A DNA stretch of 64,000 nucleotides from Ferroplasma acidarmanus Fer1 (GCF_000152265.2 NC_021592.1:558001-622000); one strand, 5' to 3'. Shown: positions 47,291-57,013, numbered from the stretch's first letter. Program-made: numbers and translations. The notes: generated from the letters alone by a model not told the origin.

Positions 47291-47440
47291 TATCAAATGC
47301 TTCTATCTACAATTCTCTTATGAAGCGGCTAACTAATTAAAATTTATGGTGTCATGTATGAGTTTAGTGGTTTGAACGTCCTATAAAGCAATAATATCAA
47401 TGGTAAAATATTTGTATAATTATTATACTATAATAATGAT

Positions 47441-48817
47441 ATGAATAAGACACCTGTAAATATCTCTGATAAGGATGCTATAATAGAGGAACTTTAGCGC
47501 GAATTAGAAAATTATAATAAAATTATGGATAAACTACAGAATAAAATTGATTAACTGAAAAATAACAATAATGGAATTAAGAAAGATTTTGAAAAACTGA
47601 AAAAAAGAATTTGATGAATATGAGGTAAGGCATGCTGAAAATGTAGCGTTCAAGAACGCAAGCCATATGAGTAAAAGGGAAAGGTAAAGAAGGAATATAC
47701 GCCTAAGTAAAAGCCGGATGCGGTTAAAGGCCAGAGGGGTTGCCACGGGAAAGCACCCGGCAATATTGACAGGCATATGGATATAATCATGGAACAGTGC
47801 CCTAGCTGTGGGAATAAGCTTGATAAAATAGTGGAAACAGGGAAAGGGGTATAGTAGAAGCTCTATCTGTAATTAAACCAAAAATTATAGAATGTAATAT
47901 TAACAGGTATTACTGCTATAATTGCAAAAAGATAGTTGAGCCGCATATAGATAATGCATTGCCGTTGTATAACTATCATTGCGTACAATGCTGGTAATAG
48001 CATACATGAACACTGTTGATAGATTGCCGGTCAGAAGGGTATTTGAAATAATAGAAAATATATTAAGCATAAGGGTATCAGCAGAGGAAATAATGCATAT
48101 TGTTAAGCAATTGTCAAAATACATTGGCATGGGGACTATAAAAATTTGTAAAAAGAATAAGGCGGGCAGAAGCAATGCATACGAATGAAACAATATAAAA
48201 GTTGGATGGCAAAAATACATACATGTGAGTATTTGTTGCAGAGAGTGAAACATTATATGTTACAAGATCAAGATAACATGATGTGCCTGAAAAGGTTCTG
48301 ATGGAACATAATGGCGTAGATATGCACGATAGACATTTAGTATACATTAAACTTCCAAAGATAACAGACAATATGACCACCGGATTTATAATAAATGATG
48401 CCCGGAAGCTTATACAGTGCAACAAGGAAGAAACTGAATTTATCTACAATAGACCAAATATGTGTACAGTAAAGCCAAAGGAATGCTTTCACAGAAGCCT
48501 CAAGATATTGGAGAATCTGATTTAGAATATTTATATCAGGATTCCTACCAGCTCAATGTGCCATATGAATCTAAGAAATGCCAGGTATTTGTAAACAACC
48601 AACTAAGGTGGAAAAGGGGTGATTTATTCAGATTTGTAATAAGTAGATCCATTGAATCTACAAACAATCGGGCAGTAAGGCAGATAGTTACATACCTAAA
48701 GTATTAGGAAGTTCAAGGTCACAGAAAGGTGCAGATTATTTTACAGGCGTATACAGTGTACTGGAATTCCATAGGAAGGAGGGGGAACTTAAAGATCTGC
48801 GAAATCAGGATAAATGA
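47441..48817 (+). pseudogene. IS66-family transposase, heavily decayed
   Basis: Pieces of a TnpC-like transposase can be read across all three frames: MNKTPVNISDKDAIIEEL with a coiled-coil start, a Zn-ribbon-like RYYCYNCKKIVEPH region, TMLVIAYMNTVDRLPVRRVFEIIENILSIRVSAEEIMHIVKQL, and the end NNRAVRQI...GSSRSQKGADYFTGVYSVLEFHRKEGEL, typical of IS66 C-termini. Stops and shifts are numerous. It separates the two halves of the ureide/hydantoin cluster. Clear terminal repeats are not visible. Confidence 0.75.
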
Positions 48818-49115
48818 AACAACTAAACTTTTACAAGCTATCCATATATAAATATATAATATTTACATTAATAAATATTTGCTGAAATTGTATTTTATTT
48901 TCCTCTAATTGCCAATAATATGCATATTAAAATTGTGATATATAGAATTTAAAGAAAATTATTCTTTGATTTTCGAATATAGGTCTATAAGAGAAATGTT
49001 TATAAAATTCAATAAGTTATATTTTTATGGGAGATAATAAAAGTATTGAAGTATTAAGATTGACAATAGGTAGTAACTTGTATAGTGTTTACCATAGAGC
49101 CCGAAGGTGATGCAA
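48818..49115. other. AT-rich region upstream of the MFS/hydantoinase operon
   Basis: About 300 bp of AT-rich DNA, possibly including the old IS66 right end. GAAGGTGATG just before 49116 is the ribosome site of the MFS gene. Confidence 0.3.
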
Positions 49116-50534
49116 ATGGTAGAAGAAATAAGCATGTATGACATTTCCAGGAAAGAACTTGACAAAATAGAAAAAAGTAATAAAGTTTTTAGTATAATAA
49201 TATTACTTGTTGTTTTTGGTACATTTTTTGATGCTATCGAACAGTATAATGCCGGATATGCAGCCTCAGGAGTTTCCTCAGTATTTCATATAAGTGCATC
49301 TGTAATTTCTACCCAAGTGGAATTTATTACTTTTGGCTTTATGGCAGTTGGGGCAGTGATCGCGGGTTATATGGGTGATAATTTAGGCAGGCGTTTTTTA
49401 TATTCTTTTAATCTTGGAATATATGCAATAGGTGCCCTTATATCGGCTCTTTCAGTCAATTATTCTATGTTCCTTTTTGGCAGAATAGTTGTCGGCCTTG
49501 GACTTGGCGGTGAAGTGGCTATTGGTTTAACATTAATATCCGAGATTATGCCCACAAGAGTTAGAAGTCAACTTACTGGAGCTGTAAATGTTGGTCCGGG
49601 ATTCGGCATATTCGCAGTTGCAATTCTTGCATTAATTTTTATAGGGCCCTATGAACAAATATTTGGGGGTTCAAAGCTAGCGTGGAGATGGTTTTTAGGA
49701 ATATTGATTTTACCAGCATTGCTAATATTGCTTTACAGAAGGTACATACCTGAAACGCCAAGATTTCTCATATCTAAGGGGAGGCAGGATGAAGCTTTCG
49801 CTGTGATTAAAATGCTTTCCGAGAACAAACTAATTCCACTAAAGAAGTTAAAAAACTATTATAAGGTGGACGACCTGAGACAACAATATAACTATATTGG
49901 TCTTAAGCCTATAAACGAAAAGCCCAAAACCAGGGAACTTTTTGCTGGCAAATATGCAAGAAGATCTTTACTTTTATTTATACTGTCCTTTATTACCTTT
50001 GGAACATCCGCATCATTTACTATAATATATCCTGAAATATTTACGTCAGTAGCAACGGCACTGCATCTTAGCAGCACATTCACACTTACAACGATAGTTA
50101 ATTTTGGAACTCTCCTGGGAACATTCACAGCGGTATTCCTAGCTACTAAAAATAGAAAAATATTGATATCTACTTTAGGGATATTAGCTATAATCGGGGC
50201 CGGGCTTACAGTAACATTTCACTCATATGCGTATATAGTGGTAATATCACTGTTTATATTCGCAATTTTTTCGTATGCATCAAATACAACTATATGGCTA
50301 TATTCTCCTGAAATGTATCCTACTAGGATAAGAAATATAGGCACAGGTTTCATTCTGGCAACAAGTCTTGGAGGTGTGGCTATTATGGAAGTTCTGACGT
50401 CTTATGTATACGCATTGTACAATTTAACTGGTATAGGTCTGGTAGCCATAGGGGCCTTTGTAGTATATGTTATACTTGCGTTTTTTATGGCAGATGATAC
50501 GTCTAAAAAGGATCTGGAGGTTGTATCACCATGA
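49116..50534 (+). CDS. MFS metabolite:H+ symporter
   Basis: A 472-residue carrier with about 12 hydrophobic segments. ATG 49116 is chosen for its spacing from GGTGAT; in-frame GTG and ATG codons lie just upstream. MFS marks are GYMGDNLGRRFLYSF, GRIVVGLGLGGEVAIG and the ETPRFLISKGR motif after TM6, as in sugar porter and aromatic acid symporter groups. It overlaps the hydantoinase gene by 4 bp (ATGA), so it probably imports that enzyme's substrate. Confidence 0.85.
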   Translation: MVEEISMYDISRKELDKIEKSNKVFSIIILLVVFGTFFDAIEQYNAGYAASGVSSVFHISASVISTQVEFITFGFMAVGAVIAGYMGDNLGRRFLYSFNLGIYAIGALISALSVNYSMFLFGRIVVGLGLGGEVAIGLTLISEIMPTRVRSQLTGAVNVGPGFGIFAVAILALIFIGPYEQIFGGSKLAWRWFLGILILPALLILLYRRYIPETPRFLISKGRQDEAFAVIKMLSENKLIPLKKLKNYYKVDDLRQQYNYIGLKPINEKPKTRELFAGKYARRSLLLFILSFITFGTSASFTIIYPEIFTSVATALHLSSTFTLTTIVNFGTLLGTFTAVFLATKNRKILISTLGILAIIGAGLTVTFHSYAYIVVISLFIFAIFSYASNTTIWLYSPEMYPTRIRNIGTGFILATSLGGVAIMEVLTSYVYALYNLTGIGLVAIGAFVVYVILAFFMADDTSKKDLEVVSP

Positions 50535-51937
50535 ATTCTAATAATTCTCTAACTATAACAAATGTTAGAATAGTAAGTTCATCAGGAATATCTGACCCCG
50601 CTGATGTTTTCATTAACAATGGAAAAATAGCGGGTATACATCAAACTGGCATAATACATCCAACAGGAAATTTAATAAATGGAAGTGGCCTGCTTGCAAT
50701 GCCAGGATTTATAGATCTTCATTTCCACGCTGGTATGGGTTCCATTAACAGTGTTTATAATGACTTGAAATTAGAATCAAGGGCTGCTGTTGCAGGTGGC
50801 TATACGTACGTTAGGTCCCACCTGATTATAGGTGAAGATGGTAAGTCCGGATATTTGAAAGTTATAGACCATATCATAAAAAACGCTGAGAAAGTTAGTT
50901 ACTCTGATTTTTCGTTTAACCCAATGATAGGTACAATGGATCAGGCTAATGAACTTGAGGAATTAATAAATAAGGGGATAAATGCATATAAAATATACTA
51001 TAATGCCTATCAAGGAGAGGAAGGTAGAAACCTAGGTATATATGTAGATGAGGATATAGATGATATAGTAATAAAAGTGCTTTCCACAGCATCTAAATAT
51101 AGAAAAACTCGTATTATTTTCCATGCTGAAGATAACAGTACGGTGAAATACTGTACAGCTAATGAGAGAGAAAAAAACGGACTTGATGCATTTAGCAGAG
51201 GTAGACCTCCGTTCGCAGAAGCTATTAAAATAGATCATATTGGACATCTGGCATTACATTTTGGCGCTAAGATCCATATAGCACACATTTCATCAATTGA
51301 AGCTTACGAGGCAGTAGAAAGATATAGGAATCTGGGTGTTGACATTACCATTGAAACGGAACCACATTACCTTTTTTATGACGACTCTATGTGGAGACTT
51401 CTTGGAGTTTTTGGGAAGGTAAACCCACCACTCAGAACATCCAGAGACAGCGAATTTTTGATAAAAAAAATATCAGAGAGAAAGATAGATTCCATATCTT
51501 CCGACGTTAATGCACTTAACAGTAAACAAAAAATAAAAAATGCTAACAAATATGGAAATATTTGGGATGCAAGTCCTGGCTTTGACAATATACAAATGAC
51601 CTTACCGCGACTTATAACAAAGTTTGTATCTAGTGGCATTCTAAGTTATGAGACTTTAGTATATATTATGTCAGAAAGGCCTTCTCAAGTGATAGGAGCA
51701 GTAAATAAAGGGTCAATATCTGTTGGTAAGGATGCAGACATAGTACTAGTCGATGATAAAAATTACCACAAAGCCACACCGGAACTTTTAGAAAATGTAC
51801 CAGGTCTTGACTGGAACCCTGAAATAAATAAAGAGTTTACAGGATGGCCGTATAAAATATTTTTGGGTGGTATAGAGGTATATTCCGATTTTAAAATGCA
51901 AGAAAAGAATCAGGGGAAATATGTTTATATTAGGTAA
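50531..51937 (+). CDS. Hydantoinase/dihydropyrimidinase/allantoinase-type cyclic amidohydrolase
   Basis: A 468-residue amidohydrolase. All metal-site residues are present: His64 and His66 (DLHFHAG), Lys154 for carbamylation (NAYKIYY), His198 (IFHAED), His252 (HIAHISS) and Asp325 (SSDVNAL). Such enzymes open cyclic ureides (hydantoins, dihydropyrimidines, allantoin). The gene overlaps the MFS gene and lies 134 bp before the ThDP enzyme gene. With the carbamoylase at 44128 it would free an amino acid. Which ring is used cannot be told from motifs alone. Confidence 0.88.
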   Translation: MNSNNSLTITNVRIVSSSGISDPADVFINNGKIAGIHQTGIIHPTGNLINGSGLLAMPGFIDLHFHAGMGSINSVYNDLKLESRAAVAGGYTYVRSHLIIGEDGKSGYLKVIDHIIKNAEKVSYSDFSFNPMIGTMDQANELEELINKGINAYKIYYNAYQGEEGRNLGIYVDEDIDDIVIKVLSTASKYRKTRIIFHAEDNSTVKYCTANEREKNGLDAFSRGRPPFAEAIKIDHIGHLALHFGAKIHIAHISSIEAYEAVERYRNLGVDITIETEPHYLFYDDSMWRLLGVFGKVNPPLRTSRDSEFLIKKISERKIDSISSDVNALNSKQKIKNANKYGNIWDASPGFDNIQMTLPRLITKFVSSGILSYETLVYIMSERPSQVIGAVNKGSISVGKDADIVLVDDKNYHKATPELLENVPGLDWNPEINKEFTGWPYKIFLGGIEVYSDFKMQEKNQGKYVYIR

Positions 51938-52071
51938 TTTTAGCAATGTCAGCTTCAATTGCGTTAATACATATTATTCGTGTGTTCTATTCCTAATTGA
52001 CATCCATTGTTATGGACAAAATCGGCAGATAATAAAACTAATATTAATAAATCAAATTACAAAATAAAAGA

Positions 52072-53604
52072 ATGATAGCTATGATTGGTTATAAAATTTT
52101 AAACAAAACACTTAAAAATATGAAACTATTTCCTGTTTTTGGAAACCCCGGAACTACAGAAATACCAATGCTGGAAGGCGTGTCCAGTGATGAGTATATT
52201 CTTACTCTTCATGATTCTATTTCTGTGGGTATGGCAGATGGGAGAGCACAGCTCACAAGAAAGCCCTCATTTGTAAATCTACACAGCATTCTTGGCGTTG
52301 GAAACTCCATGGCGTTTATTTATTCCGCATTTGTGCATAGGGTACCGGTTATAATTACCGCAGGTGAACAGGATTCAAGGCATATATTCTATGATCCTCT
52401 GCTCTCCGGAAATATAGGTGACATGATTTCACCCTATGTTAAATACAAATTTGAAGTAAATTCTGCAAATGACATAGAGAAGTCAATTAGAAGGGCATAT
52501 ACCAGTTCAATGGCACCTCCATATTCTCTCTCTTTCCTTGGTTTTCCAATGGATATTATGGGTGAAGAAGGAAAATATTCGGGATTAAATTTGCCTGATA
52601 GCAATTCAAACGTTGTGGATATCAATGCGGTCAAATATATTGCAGAAATGATTAATAGTTCAAAAAACCCTGTTATGGTAACCGGGTATGAACTGGATAT
52701 GTATGGTGGGATAGGGTACGCCAGAGCTTTTGCCAGCAAACTTGGAATTCCAGTATTTGCAGAGCCATTTGCAAGCAGGGCGCCCTTTGACTCTGGCGAT
52801 AAAAATTATGCCGGTGATTTGCCACCTGTTGCAGCTTTAATAAATGACAAACTTTCAGAACATGACCTGATTATTATTGTTGGAGGTGATATTAATCTTT
52901 ATCCCTATAGCAAGGCTGATCTCCTTGAAGGAAAAGAAATAATAAAGATAGGAATGGATATATCAGGAAAAATTGGGGACTCCTATTTCATGAACCCTGC
53001 TGCCTTCCTTCAAAGTGTAATAGAGTACATTAAGCCCAGGAAGCCTTCTGTGATACCGGGTAAACCTGCAATTGATAAAAATTCCCAGATTCAAAGAGTT
53101 ATGCTTAAAATATCAAAAAACTTCGGTGATTATACCATATCAGACGAATCCATATCAGCATCTCCTTTCCTGAGAAACATAGTAGGATATAAACCGGATT
53201 CATATTTCATAGGGAAATCTGGGCAGATTGGCTGGGCTCTTCCTGCTGCTGCGGGCATGGCAACGGTAAAGGATAAGGTATTATGTGTTATAGGTGATGG
53301 TGCATTTATGTACACAAGCCAGACGCTGTGGACAATAAAGAACTATAACCTCCCTGTGAAAATTATAATACTGGACAATCATGGATACGGAATACTCAAA
53401 AAATTCTCTGATGTCAATTATAAAGAAAGCAAGAAATACCTTTCATTTTCCATTGAATTAAAGAAAGTACTGGATTCCTTTAATATAGAATCAAGGGAGA
53501 ACGATGAAACCATGGAAGATATTGAATGGCTCAGGAATATTAAAGGTCCCGCTGCACTTATTGTAAATGTGGATAAACCATATGGATATAATCTGTTCGG
53601 ATAA
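52072..53604 (+). CDS. ThDP-dependent decarboxylase, benzoylformate decarboxylase-like
   Basis: A 510-residue ThDP enzyme. FPVFGNPGTTEIPMLEG, VNLHSILGVGNSMAF (His71 at the place of BFD His70) and GDGAFMYTSQTLWTIKNYNLPVKIIILDNHGYG (GDG 408-410, Asn436) define the BFD-like group. The glutamate that activates the cofactor in most members (Glu47 of BFD) is replaced by Asp48 (LHDSISVGMADG), and BFD's second active-site histidine (His281) has no counterpart near LYPYS. The reaction is probably decarboxylation or carboligation of a 2-oxo acid, but the substrate may differ from benzoylformate. Confidence 0.8.
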   Translation: MIAMIGYKILNKTLKNMKLFPVFGNPGTTEIPMLEGVSSDEYILTLHDSISVGMADGRAQLTRKPSFVNLHSILGVGNSMAFIYSAFVHRVPVIITAGEQDSRHIFYDPLLSGNIGDMISPYVKYKFEVNSANDIEKSIRRAYTSSMAPPYSLSFLGFPMDIMGEEGKYSGLNLPDSNSNVVDINAVKYIAEMINSSKNPVMVTGYELDMYGGIGYARAFASKLGIPVFAEPFASRAPFDSGDKNYAGDLPPVAALINDKLSEHDLIIIVGGDINLYPYSKADLLEGKEIIKIGMDISGKIGDSYFMNPAAFLQSVIEYIKPRKPSVIPGKPAIDKNSQIQRVMLKISKNFGDYTISDESISASPFLRNIVGYKPDSYFIGKSGQIGWALPAAAGMATVKDKVLCVIGDGAFMYTSQTLWTIKNYNLPVKIIILDNHGYGILKKFSDVNYKESKKYLSFSIELKKVLDSFNIESRENDETMEDIEWLRNIKGPAALIVNVDKPYGYNLFG

Positions 53605-54227
53605 GCTTCTCTGTGAGAGCCCAAATTTTCAAATTCATGGAGTACATGATGAGAAACACTTTGAGAGTTACACTGCCGTAGCACTTTTTACATATGTAAA
53701 TTTGGAAAGCGTATTCCGAACTTTTAACAATTTTGTATTTCTTATATTGATTTTGGTGAGTTCCCTCTTGTATAATGATTTTAACTGTATCTCCATTATG
53801 GTGATGATGAGTGAATACGGGGAAATTTCTCTGGCTTTTATCCACAATAATTGGTATGTATTTCTTTTTTCATATTCAAGTACAGGAACTTCGCTGACAA
53901 ATACAAGGTCATGGAGAAAATGCTGTTCTCTCACTTGTAAGGGCAATAGCAGAAAGCATAATGGATGCTATCGGGTAACAATATGTGGCTAAAATTGGCA
54001 TGCAGTATGGGAAAAAATAAGGGGAGAGCTCATGAATTTAGAATAAAATATATGCCCATTTTCTTGCCTTATGTTTATGCAGAGATACGAGGATAGGCAT
54101 AACAAGGGACGCTTGAAACATTTGGCTTTCTGCCAAGATACTGTGATATTAGAATTAAATTTTAGAGAGATTTAATGTTAAAAATAATAAGTTAGAATAC
54201 CAATAAATTATTTTAGTTTCGTTCAAC
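53605..54227. other. Intergenic region with decayed sequence
   Basis: Open frames on both strands here are short and mutually overlapping. One stretch (about 53900-53975) reads QGHGENAVLSLVRAIAESI in one frame and breaks at a stop, which looks like a scrap of a former gene that I cannot name. No RNA is evident. Confidence 0.35.
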
Positions 54228-54818
54228 TTAATATTGATCATCATTTTTGTTAATCCGCTTTATTGTTTCATGTGATATCTTTTCTCGTTTATTGCTTCCT
54301 GGTATTTCATTAACTGATATTCCTGCATTTGTAATTATTGAAATATCCAAATTCCATTCCATTTTAGAACGTGCTTTCCATAACGCAAAAGCATTAGATA
54401 TGTGGCTTTTTGTTTCAGTGATATTCCATTTATTAACATCTTCTAAATGTTTTATAGCTGTCTTGCCATGACCTGTTATCTGCGATCTTCCAAAATGTGT
54501 TGTATCATGGCATGCGGGACAAATGCACATTAACCTTTTTAGTGTTTGCGTCTGCGTTTTATCGTTAAAATCCCATCTTTCATGGCAGTGTAAAGGCATC
54601 TCCTCCGACCCACATATTTCACACTTATATTCAGCACGAGAAATAACTTTATTTCTTATTATTCTCCAATCAGCGTAAGATACTAAAGATCTAACATTAC
54701 TAAACCAGCAGCTTGATGGTATTAAATCAACATATAATGTATTCCCTCCAAAAGTCATATCTTCTTCAGGAAGTTTCCAATCAGAATCGTCAGTTTTTCC
54801 AAAACCTATTAGTTTCAT
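54228..54818 (-). CDS. HNH-type endonuclease-like protein
   Basis: A 196-residue protein with a zinc-ribbon/HNH core: YKCEICGSEEMPLHCHERWDFND, then LMCICPACHDTTHFGRSQI. The two C-x2-C pairs bind structural zinc, and the HCHERW and DTTHFG histidines would be catalytic. The N-terminus and C-terminus are unfamiliar. HNH proteins on mobile elements often cut DNA during homing, packaging or defence. It stands alone near the right end of the element. Confidence 0.7.
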   Translation of the reverse strand: MKLIGFGKTDDSDWKLPEEDMTFGGNTLYVDLIPSSCWFSNVRSLVSYADWRIIRNKVISRAEYKCEICGSEEMPLHCHERWDFNDKTQTQTLKRLMCICPACHDTTHFGRSQITGHGKTAIKHLEDVNKWNITETKSHISNAFALWKARSKMEWNLDISIITNAGISVNEIPGSNKREKISHETIKRINKNDDQY

Positions 54819-55791
54819 TTTTCACACCACTTTAACGTTTATACAAATAATATGGTGGTGTTATTTAATAGTTTGTTAATACAGTTTTTTAAGAATACAC
54901 CATCGATAGGATTTTTTAGTGGTTGTTTAATCCATGAACTATTTCAAATTAAAATAAGCCATTTTAACATATTTATTATATGATATTTAACTTCTAAGAA
55001 AAGTGTTGAAACATGATTGGTGGTATTAATTTACAATGAAGCCGTTATGAATTAAATTCAAGACGTTATGAGGTTTTTTAGAACTGGGCTTTGGCATAAG
55101 GATTTTTTATTTAAGGAAGAGTCAGATGATAACTTAGTATCACATTAAGGTTAACAAATTGATTTGAGATTACCATGTGTAAAAATAGTGTTTTTATGCC
55201 ATATTTAACTGAAAAAGGTATGAATGGTAATTACGCATGGATATTAATTTGAATTAAAATATTGGCATTCTGTCACCGTTTAAGGCATATCAACCATAGG
55301 CAATTTATCATTGGTGTATTAATGTAAAATTAAAAGTGGAAATATATAGCCGATTCTTGACTGTAAGGAAATTCTACCATGAACCATATTCCGATTAAAA
55401 TAATGGCATTCTCGAAGCGTGTGTTCGTATATAATCGGATTATCTTTAACCTGTTTAACCTATAACATGTCTTATAATTTTAAGGTAAAAATTTTAAAGT
55501 ATAATATGTGTTTTTTATTTCCAAATTTTTAATCCGTAAATAATTAAATAATTGTATTCTTATATTTCACTTATATTACAAAAACAGAATTGGAAATATA
55601 TAAATAAGGATACAATATTATTGCTTATGTATTGCAGGGACTTAAACACTTATAGAAGCGCCCCGAACGGACCATTATAGTTTTGGCTCTTTTATCTTGT
55701 TTAAGAATAACTATTTAGTATGGGGCTGATTTTCTGTTGCTTCTTCCGTTTAGTTCACCTCACTGTTTAATACACCTTTAGTTCTCATGAT
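54819..55791. other. Long AT-rich noncoding region
   Basis: These 973 bp are the longest stretch without a gene. They contain the right copy of the diverged repeat (55016-55092) and a shorter pair of near-identical 19-mers around ATTAAAAT(A/T)(T/A)TGGCATTCT at 55253-55271 and 55394-55412. Stops are frequent in all frames. Possibilities are a replication origin of the element, a noncoding RNA or plain decay. Confidence 0.45.
55016..55092 (+). repeat. Diverged direct repeat, right copy (pairs with 37303-37377)
   Basis: Same orientation as the left copy, about 75% identity over 75 bp, with an exact 12-bp start (ATTGGTGGTATT) and a shared TTTTAGAACT. It lies 17.7 kb from its partner, on the far side of the metabolic cargo. 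Confidence 0.55.
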
Positions 55792-56094
55792 TTAGCGGGT
55801 CTCATTTTGGTTAGATTTTCTGAAGTTTTCCATTCTTCTTTCTATATAATCAATGAACTTCTTAATTCCTTCCCTCTTTACTATTATTGTTGTGCCATAA
55901 CCAATATAGTCAAGAGAGTCAAGGAAATCTTTAATTGGAATAATATCAATAGCATTAAAACGAGTAATATTTGTAAATTTTGCATCTATCTCCGTGTAAT
56001 AATATTTGGGGATTTCCTTTTGAAATGAATATATGTCACTTGTAGATGGCATCATTTTAATTGCTTGCTTTACTTTCCAGAGATATGGTTCCAA
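55792..56094 (-). CDS. Hypothetical element protein
   Basis: A 100-residue protein with a basic start (MEPYLWKVKQAIKMMPSTSDIYSFQKEIPKYYYTEIDAKF) and a helical C-terminus (IKKFIDYIERRMENFRKSNQNETR). It follows the winged-helix regulator gene by 35 bp on the same strand, so it is likely in its operon. I do not recognise it. Confidence 0.5.
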   Translation of the reverse strand: MEPYLWKVKQAIKMMPSTSDIYSFQKEIPKYYYTEIDAKFTNITRFNAIDIIPIKDFLDSLDYIGYGTTIIVKREGIKKFIDYIERRMENFRKSNQNETR

Positions 56095-56129
56095 TTAATT
56101 TCTTTGCATCTTTATATTTAATCTCCAAT

Positions 56130-56708
56130 TCAGTTAATCTTCCTTATATTCACCTTTAAAACTTGGTGCTGCACCATAGCCTGGACATCTGGAAGAGACC
56201 AGGCGTATTGTGTATGGACACATTCATAGGTATTGTCAACCTCACACCAGAGCCGTATGATGTTGTTTCCATTTAATTTTACATAGACAAAGACTACACG
56301 GTCATTACCAGATCTATCCCAATTTATTTCATTTATTGCTATATGGTCATCAAGGGCATTTAAGCTGCCGTGTATAGAGAGATTTCTAAATTGGCTATCA
56401 TGGTTAAGAGGAACTTCCTGGATATTTTTTTCACTATAGATTCCCTCAGCTGCTTCTAACATTTCTTTAAGCTTTAGAGCCACTACATGACCACGTTCTG
56501 AAAGGGAATATATAAAGATCTTACGACCCATCATTTGATGTGTGATGTTTATTAAACCTGCTTCTTTCAAAGAATTGCTAAGTTTTTCAATCGTTAAATT
56601 GCTGGGAATAACTTCTAACAATTCATTTTGCTTAACACTTCCACGCTCTGAAAGAAATAGCAACACAGAAATTGCGTGTTTTTGGCTGAGTATTTTACTT
56701 AATTCCAT
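56130..56708 (-). CDS. Winged-helix transcriptional regulator of the element
   Basis: A 192-residue protein. The N-terminal part (ILSQKHAISVLLFLSERGSVKQNELLEVIPSNLTIEKLSNSLKEAGLINITHQMMGRKIFIYSLSERG) is a typical archaeal winged helix, and an unfamiliar C-terminal domain follows. It is divergent from the AbrB-integrase operon. Paired palindromes in the shared promoter region suggest it, or the AbrB-like protein, controls both directions, much like a lysogeny switch. Confidence 0.7.
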   Translation of the reverse strand: MELSKILSQKHAISVLLFLSERGSVKQNELLEVIPSNLTIEKLSNSLKEAGLINITHQMMGRKIFIYSLSERGHVVALKLKEMLEAAEGIYSEKNIQEVPLNHDSQFRNLSIHGSLNALDDHIAINEINWDRSGNDRVVFVYVKLNGNNIIRLWCEVDNTYECVHTQYAWSLPDVQAMVQHQVLKVNIRKIN

Positions 56709-56759
56709 TTATGTATAGTGTAAATGATTTTAATATAAAAATTAGTCTAATAATATTAT

Positions 56760-56815
56760 TTACATTAATGTAAAGTGAAAATATTTAAATATAATTTTGG
56801 ATTACACTATTGTAA
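56760..56815. promoter_or_regulatory. Two operator palindromes around the integrase-operon TATA box
   Basis: TTACA-N4-TGTAA occurs at 56760-56773 and 56802-56815, each followed by AGTG, 42 bp apart (four turns of B-DNA). A TATA-like TTTAAATATAA stands between them. A partial third site (TTACACTAT, read on the minus strand) lies at the start of the divergent regulator gene near 56714-56722. The symmetry and phasing suggest cooperative repression. Confidence 0.65.
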
Positions 56816-56824
56816 AGTGGTAAT

Positions 56825-57013
56825 ATGGAACAGATGTTAAAGGTTGGAAAATGCTATTTAGACAAATCGGGGGCTGCGAGGATATATATTCCCTTAGGGT
56901 TAGTTCAGGCTTTAAAGTGGAATAACTTGGAAGATATAGTTTTAATAAAAAGCGGGAAAATGATTGAAATACAGAGCCAGAAGGATTACGGCATACATGA
57001 GGGAAATCTATGA
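56825..57013 (+). CDS. AbrB/SpoVT-like small DNA-binding protein
   Basis: A 62-residue protein (VGKCYLDKSGAARIYIPLGLVQALKWNNLEDIVLIKSGKMIEIQ) with the swapped-hairpin AbrB plan. It overlaps the integrase start by 4 bp (ATGA), so the two are coupled. It could be a recombination directionality factor or a repressor of the operon; nothing in the sequence decides this. Confidence 0.7.
   Translation: MEQMLKVGKCYLDKSGAARIYIPLGLVQALKWNNLEDIVLIKSGKMIEIQSQKDYGIHEGNL

Noticed and set aside
53567-53992. Open frames of 95-141 codons on both strands after the ThDP enzyme gene.
   Set aside because: They overlap one another and the end of a real gene, have no start signals and resemble no family.
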